Part shown: positions 1-5,655 of the stretch, one piece after another | Numbering within the stretch: the stretch's first letter is position 1 | Layout: the number at the start of each line of letters is the position of its first letter | Assembly (NCBI GenBank): GCA_017626625.1 | Contig: JAGAIK010000355.1 | Coordinates: forward strand, 1-6,123 | Direction of reading: 5' to 3' | Origin: Roseburia sp. | GTDB lineage: Bacteria > Bacillota > Clostridia > Lachnospirales > Lachnospiraceae | DNA: 6,123 nucleotides | The notes under the pieces: model-generated | What the model saw: the letters and a program-made list of their open reading frames with translations, nothing else | Database searches by the model: none | Told to the model about the DNA's origin: nothing | Made by a program: the position numbers and the translations under genes

Positions 1-3000
1 AATTGAAGTGCCGCTTGGCGAGGTAAATTCCCGTGCAGATATCATGGTCCATGTAACACTTGATTCCCAGGGAGCAAAGATTGACGGCGGAAGAGTAACC
101 TCCGAGGGAACAAAGGAATATTATATCCGGTACAGGTCAGGAAGTTTTTCGGATAGTGGTTTATCGACACCGATTTCCACGATTACGATACCAACGAAAA
201 AACACTGTACTTTTTTGGGGTACTACACGGCAGAGGATGGAGGCGGAACACAGTGCATTGACCGAAACGGAACCATTCTGGATGCAGGAAAATCATTTAT
301 CAAAGACACAACCCTATATGCGTACTGGTCACCGGCAGTCTTTACCATCACGTTGGACGCACAGAGGTCAGATGGAGCGCTCACAAATGCGTCCTCACGT
401 ACAAAGGCAATCTATTCCAAGTATTATGTGGGACTCTTTGCAGATGCAAACTGTACCACACAAATCAGTAGCGCAGTCCTGCCCACATCAAACGGAGAAA
501 CCTGTATCGGGTACTGGTCCGTGCCGGGCGGTTCGACGATGGGAGCAAATGCGGCACAGTATATCGAGAGCAACGGAAATCTCCTGCAGGGAGCCGGAAC
601 ATTTGACTGTAAGCTTATCACCAGGAATATGACAATTTATGCGGACTGGCAGTCGAAGAGCTACACCATTAATTGTAATGTAAATACAACGGCAGGAATT
701 TTTGATTACGGCACAACAGTCTTTTATGAGGATTATGGAAAGAACTTTACGTTTACCCGAAAAAATACGGACGTGAATACCATGAATACCCAGACATTTT
801 CCTTCAAGGGATCTGACGGAACGGCAGTTGGCAGCGATACGAAAACGGATGGGTCAGGTGTGAATGGTTCTGTCCAGACATTTGTTGCTCCATATACCGG
901 ATGGTATTATTTTGAAGTATGGGGAGCACAGGGAGGCAAGGGCTACGGTACAGCCGGAGGAAAAGGCGGGTACGCCGCAGGCTGGAAACGTCTGGCGCAG
1001 GGAGCAAAGGTTTACATTCGTGTTGGAGGAAGAGGAGGAAATACCACGAAAGTGGGCGGTTCCAAACCGGCTGACGGCGGAAGTGAGAATAAAGGCGCAT
1101 GGCTTGGTTCGGGCGGTTATAATGGCGGAAAAGCCGGAGCGGGCTATTCAAACTGGTGGGGTGTTGGCGCCGGAGGCGGCTCAACCGACATCCGGATTGG
1201 AGGAACAAGCAAAGATTACAGAGTGATTGCCGGAGGCGGCGGAGGAGGCGGCGCCAGTACAACGGATAAGGCGGGAAAAGCAGCATCAAAGACCGGAGGA
1301 GCTGGCGGAAGTAAGATATACTACTCCTTCCCGACGGCAGATGAAAAGTTTACCGGAGCGACTGTAAAACGGGAAACCGACTACGAAGACAAAAACGAAC
1401 TGAATGGAAAGTACTATGGTGACGGCGGCGGATATCCGGGCGGTTCGAGTACCGCAGGAAACAATACTTTCATCAAAACCGGTCAGGGCGGAGACAATTA
1501 CAATGGCGGTGTCAGCGGCATACCCTCGGAGTATGTAAACCTTGATAGTTGTAAGGATTTAACAAAAACAAAAAAATCCGGTGAAAAAACCGGGAACGGA
1601 AAAGCAGTCATTTACTATTTTAACTACAACGAAACACCGGGTGAGCAGACAACCAGTATCTACATTCCGGAAAGAAAGGATGGTTCTGCCTTTGCGGGAT
1701 ATTTTACACAGCCGACAGGCGGGGAGCAGGTGGTAGCGTCAAACGGCAGCATTGTTGTATCAAACACCTACTTCAATGACTCGAATACCGTAAACGGACA
1801 AGCCACAATATACGCGCGCTGGGGCACATCTGATGAATACGTAATCGCTTATCATGCAAACGGCGGAAGCGGCACAGTTGCCTCCCAGACCTGTAAAAAA
1901 GATACGGCATATACATTGAATGCAAACACCTTTGCGCCGCCTTATGGACAGGAGTCGAAAGCAGTCTGCTGGAACACGAAGCCGGACGGCAGCGGAACCT
2001 CTTATAGCGCAGGGCAGTCCGTAACAAACCTTGCGAATCCGGGAGAAACCATTGTATTGTATGCGCAATGGCAGGCGAAATATGCAAGCTATACCGTGAA
2101 CCACTGGAAGCAGAAAATAACAGGAACAGCGGGCGTATATGACGGAAACAACTATGATTTGGCAGAAAAGGAAACCTTCACTGCCCCGATAGGAAGCACC
2201 GTTACCCCAGTGGTAAAAAGCTATACTGGATTTACCAGCCCATCTGCCCAGAGCGGAATAGTGGCGGCAGACGATTCCCTTGTCATCAACTATTATTATG
2301 ACAGAAAATCCTACAGCGTCACGCTCCACGAGGGAACCGGAATTGAAAGTGTTTCCGGCGGAGGAACCTATCTGTATGGTGCAAGTGTATCCATAGGTGC
2401 CGTCTTAAAAGAAGGATATCATTGGCTGAACTGGACAGGGACCTATACCTACAGCAGCATGGAAGCTACATTTACCATGCCCGCACAGAACGTGGATTTG
2501 ACTGCTAACGGGGAAGCAAATACATATACGATTCATTTCGACCCCAACGGCGGCATGGGACACATTGATGATATCGTGACAACCTATGATACAGATATCA
2601 CCTTGCCGGACGGAGCTGCGGCGTATAAAAAATATACCTTAGATGGGGTGAATGTCACCGCAGATGTGGAATCCGGTGCGATTTCTGAAAGCACCATTTT
2701 TTCAGGGAAAGCAGAAGAGGATGCGGAACAGCAGGAACTGTTTTCAGAAGAAACGGCATCATCGGAGGAAACAGATGAAAACAGGCAAAGTAGAGAGATT
2801 GACGAGGTGACGCCGGAGAAAGAAAACGAAACAGAAACAGATAGTGAGGAGATTATTTCTGACGATGAACAGGAAACAGAAGAGGAAATCACTTCTGACG
2901 AGGAGGCAAAGCAGGCAGACGGTGTAGCAGATAAAACCGTGTATCCTTCTGTATTCCTTGGCTGGGCACTTTATGACGATAAAGATAAACTTACGCCGAC

Positions 3001-3694
3001 ATGGGAAGCCGGTGATGTGGTAAGAAATCTGACAGCCGAGAACGGTGGTGAAGTTACCCTGTATGCCGTCTGGGATGACTGCCCCTGGATTGAAGCCCAT
3101 GACCTGTATTATTCTTTAGAGCAGGCGCAGAGCGGCTTTATCACGGAAGAGGAAATTTTAAGCCATGCTACAGCCACAGACAGGGAGGATGGCAGCCCCA
3201 TTTTGCCGGGAGTAAATCCGGCAGCCAATAAGCCGGGAGTGACTACCGCCTTTACCATTCCAGATTACCAGGAAACGGAGTTTGCCTCTATGACACATGA
3301 TGCTGCAGTGTCGGAAAATCTGACGGTAACAGACAGCTCTGGCAGCACTTACCGGAAACAAATCATGGTGTATGTGGTGGATACCACGCCCCAGAAAGTA
3401 AAGCCGATAGGTACAACGAGATTTATCAGTGAGAAGTATTTTAATATGGATTATGAGCACGGCGGGCTGGAGGACAACTCCATCTGGAAGACAGACCCGG
3501 AGTATACGGCGGTCTTGCAGAGTGCTTTTGACAACCTGAGGAATAACACGCCAGAACAGACGTATTATTTTACGCATGAGACAATTCTGGAAATGAAGCA
3601 ATTCATCCAGGAACATGGCGTGGGAAATTCTGAAGAAGAAGATGCCCTACAATTGTTCTATGATACATTCATGGAACCAAACAAAATAGAGTAG
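1..3694 (+). CDS. Large InlB-repeat / glycine-rich mosaic surface protein, 5' truncated by window edge
   Basis: The frame is open from base 2 to the TAG at 3692-3694, with no ribosome binding site at the edge, so the real start lies upstream; the GTG at base 8 is only the first possible start in the window. Residue numbers below count that GTG as 1. Modules in order: InlB B-repeat-like units at about 16-107 and 112-214, each ending in a L/I-Y-A-x-W strand; a start of a third unit at 219-255; a Gly-rich domain at about 290-540 (VWGAQGG, GGGSTDIRI, then a run of seven Gly); the end of the third unit at 547-605; a canonical InlB repeat at 611-688; a YTVNHW...NYYYDR module at 694-766; a divergent InlB module at 768-834; a last InlB unit at 839-1022 interrupted by an acidic stretch at 902-970; an Ig-like module (ATDREDG, VYVVDTTP) at about 1030-1127; and a charged tail at 1135-1228. 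Such modules occur in extracellular adhesins of Firmicutes, so a cell-surface or secreted adhesive role is inferred. No LPXTG motif, transmembrane helix or signal peptide is visible in this portion; a signal peptide would be in the missing N-terminus. The exact ligand is unknown. Confidence 0.9.
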   Translation, partial: IEVPLGEVNSRADIMVHVTLDSQGAKIDGGRVTSEGTKEYYIRYRSGSFSDSGLSTPISTITIPTKKHCTFLGYYTAEDGGGTQCIDRNGTILDAGKSFIKDTTLYAYWSPAVFTITLDAQRSDGALTNASSRTKAIYSKYYVGLFADANCTTQISSAVLPTSNGETCIGYWSVPGGSTMGANAAQYIESNGNLLQGAGTFDCKLITRNMTIYADWQSKSYTINCNVNTTAGIFDYGTTVFYEDYGKNFTFTRKNTDVNTMNTQTFSFKGSDGTAVGSDTKTDGSGVNGSVQTFVAPYTGWYYFEVWGAQGGKGYGTAGGKGGYAAGWKRLAQGAKVYIRVGGRGGNTTKVGGSKPADGGSENKGAWLGSGGYNGGKAGAGYSNWWGVGAGGGSTDIRIGGTSKDYRVIAGGGGGGGASTTDKAGKAASKTGGAGGSKIYYSFPTADEKFTGATVKRETDYEDKNELNGKYYGDGGGYPGGSSTAGNNTFIKTGQGGDNYNGGVSGIPSEYVNLDSCKDLTKTKKSGEKTGNGKAVIYYFNYNETPGEQTTSIYIPERKDGSAFAGYFTQPTGGEQVVASNGSIVVSNTYFNDSNTVNGQATIYARWGTSDEYVIAYHANGGSGTVASQTCKKDTAYTLNANTFAPPYGQESKAVCWNTKPDGSGTSYSAGQSVTNLANPGETIVLYAQWQAKYASYTVNHWKQKITGTAGVYDGNNYDLAEKETFTAPIGSTVTPVVKSYTGFTSPSAQSGIVAADDSLVINYYYDRKSYSVTLHEGTGIESVSGGGTYLYGASVSIGAVLKEGYHWLNWTGTYTYSSMEATFTMPAQNVDLTANGEANTYTIHFDPNGGMGHIDDIVTTYDTDITLPDGAAAYKKYTLDGVNVTADVESGAISESTIFSGKAEEDAEQQELFSEETASSEETDENRQSREIDEVTPEKENETETDSEEIISDDEQETEEEITSDEEAKQADGVADKTVYPSVFLGWALYDDKDKLTPTWEAGDVVRNLTAENGGEVTLYAVWDDCPWIEAHDLYYSLEQAQSGFITEEEILSHATATDREDGSPILPGVNPAANKPGVTTAFTIPDYQETEFASMTHDAAVSENLTVTDSSGSTYRKQIMVYVVDTTPQKVKPIGTTRFISEKYFNMDYEHGGLEDNSIWKTDPEYTAVLQSAFDNLRNNTPEQTYYFTHETILEMKQFIQEHGVGNSEEEDALQLFYDTFMEPNKIE
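875..1627 (+). other. Glycine-rich domain (ALK/LTK-like Gly_rich type) within the large protein
   Basis: This part of the large gene encodes residues about 290-540. The entry strand FVAPYTGWYYFEVWGAQGG, the GGKGGYAAG turn, the VYIRVGGRGG strand, GAGGGSTDIRI, RVIAGGGGGGG and the closing strand GKAVIYYF are hallmarks of the bacterial glycine-rich domain resembling that of ALK/LTK receptors (Pfam Gly_rich family, recognised from memory). The base sequence is correspondingly rich in GGC/GGA codons. In bacteria this domain is found in extracellular proteins; its ligand is generally not known. Confidence 0.8.
2711..2917 (+). other. Acidic, probably disordered spacer in the large protein
   Basis: Residues about 902-970 are dominated by Glu and Asp with Ser, Thr and Gln and almost no hydrophobics. 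Two similar short units, EIISDDE and EITSDEE, follow each other near its end, suggesting local duplication. It lies between the opening half (YTIHFDPNGGMG, 839-850) and the closing half (VFLGWALYDD through TLYAVW, 982-1022) of an InlB B-repeat. The likely role is a flexible linker or a cation-binding surface; this is inference. Confidence 0.75.
3410..3691 (+). other. Conserved C-terminal tail module of the large protein
   Basis: Residues 1135-1228 form a compact, charged, predicted helical tail after the last beta-rich module. Readable landmarks are TTRFISEKYF, GGLEDNSIWKTDPEY, TPEQTYYFTHETILEM, QFIQEHGVGN and LQLFYDTFMEP. It has no sorting motif, hydrophobic span or positively charged end. 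A second copy of its last 52 or so residues stands alone at 3773-3961, which shows that this segment is a conserved unit. I do not recognise a named domain. It occupies the place where an anchor would normally be. Confidence 0.6.
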
Positions 3695-3702
3695 GGCAAA
3701 AT

Positions 3703-3739
3703 AAGGCAAGCTGCGCATAATACGCAGCTTGCCTTGTTT
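3703..3739 (+). terminator. Rho-independent terminator after the large surface protein gene
   Basis: A perfect 13-bp stem (3703-3715 with 3723-3735) closes a 7-base loop, CATAATA, and is followed by a T-rich stretch, TTGTTTA. It starts 9 bases after the stop codon. The opposite strand also has a T-rich sequence after the stem, so it could work in both directions. Confidence 0.85.
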
Positions 3740-3772
3740 ATAAGTAAGGAAAGAAATTAAAACTGATTCAAA

Positions 3773-3961
3773 GTGTATAGCAGCACTTCGGAAGCCTTTG
3801 AAAACCTAAAGAATGCCACGCCAGAACAGACGTATTGTTTCACACATGAAACGATTCTTGAAATGCAGCAATTCATCCAGGACCATGGTGTGGGAAATTC
3901 AATAGAAGAAGGTGCTCTTCAACTGTTCTACAATACGTTCATGGAACCCCGAACTGGATAG
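3773..3961 (+). pseudogene. Orphan remnant: second copy of the C-terminal tail of the upstream surface protein
   Basis: The open frame here encodes about 62 residues ending in a TAG at 3959-3961. From AFENL to FMEP it matches the end of the large upstream protein at 43 of 52 residues, and the bases match at about 130 of 156 positions by hand alignment without gaps. Most base differences are silent third-position changes, so both copies diverged under protein-level selection. The frame has a TGA at 3764-3766 just before the first possible start (GTG 3773), and the only purine-rich stretch (GTAAGGAAAG, near 3744-3753) is about 20 bases away, too far for normal initiation. All modules upstream of the tail are absent. 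The simplest reading is the 3' stump of a former neighbouring paralogue removed by deletion. Less likely, it is a small expressed protein or a silent recombination cassette. Confidence 0.75.
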
Positions 3962-4071
3962 AACAAAAACCCAATCACCTTATTTACTCATGCGTTTGTC
4001 GTGACCAATCATCACCTGTCTGCACTGTGAATTGTTTTAATTTTTACAGACTTAATCTAGCATATTTGAAT

Positions 4072-4099
4072 TTGATAAACAATATTTTTGATGTAGAAT
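4072..4099 (+). promoter_or_regulatory. Putative promoter of the IS30-type transposase gene
   Basis: TTGATA (4072-4077) and TAGAAT (4094-4099) are separated by 16 bases, each one mismatch from the sigma-A consensus. Transcription would start near 4106, giving a leader of about 57 bases before the ATG at 4163. The surroundings are AT-rich, so chance matches are possible. Confidence 0.5.
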
Positions 4100-4151
4100 T
4101 TATAAAGAGTTTACAAAAAATGACAACTAGAGAGAATAATGTTAAATTGAC

Positions 4152-4157
4152 AGAGGT
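4152..4157 (+). promoter_or_regulatory. Ribosome binding site of the transposase gene
   Basis: AGAGGT ends 5 bases before the ATG at 4163 and supports that start codon. Confidence 0.65.
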
Positions 4158-4162
4158 AACGA

Positions 4163-5200
4163 ATGAAAAAATATAGACAGTTGACCCAAAATGATAGAAT
4201 AAAGATGGAGACATTATTAAATGCAGGGCATACGAAAAGAGAAGTAGCAGAATATCTGCATGTCCATAGAGCAACCGTATATAGGGAGTTTGACAGGGGA
4301 AAATATATACATAGAAATTCAGATTACACGGAAGAAGAACGCTACAGTAGTGATTTGGGACAGGAGTACCATGACTGGAAAGCCCAGGGAAAAGGAACTG
4401 CGTTAAAGATTGGAAAAGACCAGAAATTAGCGGATTATATAGAGGATAAAATAGTGAATGAACATTATAGTCCAGCCGCAGTAATAGGAGAAATTGAGAA
4501 TCAGAGAATAGAATTTAAAACGAAGATAAGTACCAGGACGGTGTATCGTTATATTGACGGTGGTATATTTTTGAAATTAACAAATAAGCAGTTGCCAATT
4601 AAAGGCAACCGGAAACAGCACCCTAAGAAAGTTCGTGTACAAAAACGAGGCAGTGCCGGAGAGAGTATCGAGAAGCGTCCGGAAGAGGTAGACAATCGAG
4701 AGGTATTCGGACACTGGGAAATGGACACTGTAAAGGGAAAACGAGGAATTACTAAGTCTTGTATGTTGGTTTTGACAGAGCGTAAGACCAGAAATGAAAT
4801 TGTTGTGAAATTAAAAGACCAGACGGCTGCTTCCGTGGTGGAGGCGCTGGATATGATAGAGCGGAGGTGGGGAGAACGATTTCAAAAGGTATTTCGCAGT
4901 ATCACAGTAGATAATGGTGTCGAGTTTGCAGATTATGAGGGGTTAGAAAGGTCGGTACTAAGAGAGGGTAAACGCACATTTGTTTTTTACTGCCACCCGT
5001 ATAGCAGTTGGGAACGTGGAACCAATGAAAATAATAATCGTCTCATTCGGCGCCACATACCCAAGGGAGAGGATTTTGATGATAAGACAGATGAAGAAAT
5101 AGCATATATTGAAGAGTGGATAAATCATTATCCCAGAGGAATATTTAAAAATAGGACATCAGCAGAGTTATTTGAAGAGGAATTGAAAAAATTAGCTTGA
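4163..5200 (+). CDS. IS30-family transposase
   Basis: The 345-residue product has the normal length and order of an IS30-family DDE transposase, which cuts and joins insertion-sequence ends. Residues 1-48 form the N-terminal helix-turn-helix (LTQNDRIKMETLL, REVAEYLHVHRATVYREF), which binds the terminal repeats. The catalytic core shows D188 in GHWEMDTVKG, D250 in TVDNGVEF, and E284 in SSWERGTNENNN; D250 to E284 gives the DD33E spacing of the family, with E289 in the same motif as an alternative. The closing motif INHYPRGIFKNRTSAELF corresponds to the family's conserved C-terminal block. No frameshift or internal stop is present, so the enzyme is probably active or recently so. The gene is richer in A and T than the surface protein gene upstream, which fits an acquired element. 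The terminal inverted repeats and the target duplication could not be identified by eye. Confidence 0.95.
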   Translation: MKKYRQLTQNDRIKMETLLNAGHTKREVAEYLHVHRATVYREFDRGKYIHRNSDYTEEERYSSDLGQEYHDWKAQGKGTALKIGKDQKLADYIEDKIVNEHYSPAAVIGEIENQRIEFKTKISTRTVYRYIDGGIFLKLTNKQLPIKGNRKQHPKKVRVQKRGSAGESIEKRPEEVDNREVFGHWEMDTVKGKRGITKSCMLVLTERKTRNEIVVKLKDQTAASVVEALDMIERRWGERFQKVFRSITVDNGVEFADYEGLERSVLREGKRTFVFYCHPYSSWERGTNENNNRLIRRHIPKGEDFDDKTDEEIAYIEEWINHYPRGIFKNRTSAELFEEELKKLA

Positions 5201-5208
5201 GTTTAAAG

Positions 5209-5237
5209 TTGACAACAAGTCATAAATGCGTCATAAT
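5209..5237 (+). promoter_or_regulatory. Near-consensus promoter just downstream of the transposase
   Basis: TTGACA (5209-5214) matches the -35 consensus exactly and CATAAT (5232-5237) lies 17 bases further, one mismatch from the -10 consensus. It points rightward, starting 8 bases after the transposase stop, and transcription would begin near 5244. It may be an outward promoter of the IS right end or the old promoter of the tRNA region. No coding sequence follows directly. Confidence 0.6.
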
Positions 5238-5259
5238 GACCTTGGTAGAGAAATTCTTT

Positions 5260-5319
5260 TTTTTGAGGAAGTGTCGCAATAATTGTGACACTCTTCAAAG
5301 ATTTAAAATTTTTTATTTT
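5260..5319 (+). terminator. Long hairpin with following T-rich tract, probable terminator
   Basis: GAGG-A-AGTGTCGCAA (5265-5279) pairs with TTGTGACACTCTTC (5283-5296) around a TAA loop, with one bulged A and two wobble pairs; the flanking T-run and AAAGA can extend the stem to about 5260-5301. The downstream stretch 5302-5319 is T-rich but interrupted by A residues, so termination may be incomplete. It would end transcription from the transposase and from the promoter at 5209-5237. Confidence 0.5.
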
Positions 5320-5323
5320 TAAC

Positions 5324-5352
5324 TTGCAATCCGGTGTGGAATATGATAAAAT
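5324..5352 (+). promoter_or_regulatory. Promoter of the tRNA-Leu gene
   Basis: TTGCAA (5324-5329) and TAAAAT (5347-5352) are spaced by 17 bases, with a TATGA sequence just before the -10 box. Transcription would start near 5359, about 33 bases before the mature tRNA. Confidence 0.65.
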
Positions 5353-5391
5353 ACTTTTTGCTTAAGCGGAAATGCAAGCAGAATTTCATAA

Positions 5392-5474
5392 GCCGGCGTG
5401 GCGGAATGGCAGACGCACCAGACTCAAAATCTGGCGATGGCAACATCGTATGGGTTCAAGTCCCATTGCCGGCA
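5392..5474 (+). tRNA. tRNA-Leu (anticodon CAA)
   Basis: A complete cloverleaf can be folded by hand. The acceptor stem is GCCGGCG (5392-5398) with TGCCGGC (5467-5473) and discriminator A at 5474. The anticodon stem CCAGA/TCTGG (5418-5422 and 5430-5434) closes the loop CTCAAAA with anticodon CAA at 5425-5427, reading UUG. A long variable arm (CGATGGCAACATCGT) marks a class II tRNA such as Leu. The T arm is ATGGG-TTCAAGT-CCCAT (5450-5466). CCA is not encoded; TGA follows. It has its own promoter and terminator and stands alone. Confidence 0.97.
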
Positions 5475-5478
5475 TGAG

Positions 5479-5518
5479 AACCGTTGAACGATTATATTGA
5501 AAGTTCAGCGGTTTTTTT
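5479..5518 (+). terminator. Rho-independent terminator of the tRNA-Leu gene
   Basis: An 11-bp stem, AACCGTTGAAC (5479-5489) with GTTCAGCGGTT (5503-5513) including one G-T pair, closes a 13-base loop and runs into seven T residues (5512-5518). It starts 4 bases after the tRNA. Confidence 0.9.
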
Positions 5519-5580
5519 GTTGGTGGAAATGCAAAACTTTTTTTAAAAAATAGCGAATCGCGTTAAAGCTAAATATCTGA

Positions 5581-5610
5581 TTGACAGAAAGTACAAAGCA
5601 GATGTAAGAT
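5581..5610 (+). promoter_or_regulatory. Putative promoter of the repeat-protein gene
   Basis: TTGACA (5581-5586) matches the consensus and TAAGAT (5605-5610) follows after 18 bases. Transcription would begin near 5617, leaving a leader of about 40 bases that includes the ribosome binding site. Confidence 0.6.
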
Positions 5611-5640
5611 AAAACCGTGAACGGCAGGGCATTGAGGGGG

Positions 5641-5648
5641 AAAGGAGG
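5641..5648 (+). promoter_or_regulatory. Strong ribosome binding site of the repeat-protein gene
   Basis: AAAGGAGG lies 7 bases before the ATG at 5656, an ideal Shine-Dalgarno sequence and spacing. It fixes the start of the gene, which runs off the right edge. Confidence 0.85.
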
Positions 5649-5655
5649 AGTATAC

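Noticed and set aside
8..10. GTG as the true start of the large surface protein
   Set aside because: The frame is open to the window edge, there is no ribosome binding site, and the protein would begin mid-domain without a signal peptide; the gene surely starts upstream.
804..1289. Long open frame on the minus strand across the glycine-rich region
   Set aside because: It mirrors GGC/GGA glycine codons of the real gene, gives an Arg/Leu-rich low-complexity product and has no homology or start signals.
2603..2617. LPDGA as a sortase signal in the large protein
   Set aside because: It does not fit LPXTG, lies about 360 residues before the C-terminus inside an InlB module, and has no following hydrophobic span.
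2584..2892. Minus-strand Ser-rich open frame opposite the acidic spacer
   Set aside because: Its serine and phenylalanine runs are the complement of the Glu/Asp codons of the large gene; no ribosome binding site.
4044..4274. Minus-strand hydrophobic small open frame upstream of and overlapping the transposase
   Set aside because: It overlaps the start of a well-supported transposase and derives its hydrophobicity from AT-rich sequence read backwards; no credible ribosome binding site.
5455..5474. Duplicated tRNA 3' end as an attachment site
   Set aside because: No second copy of the T-arm and acceptor sequence was found elsewhere in the window.
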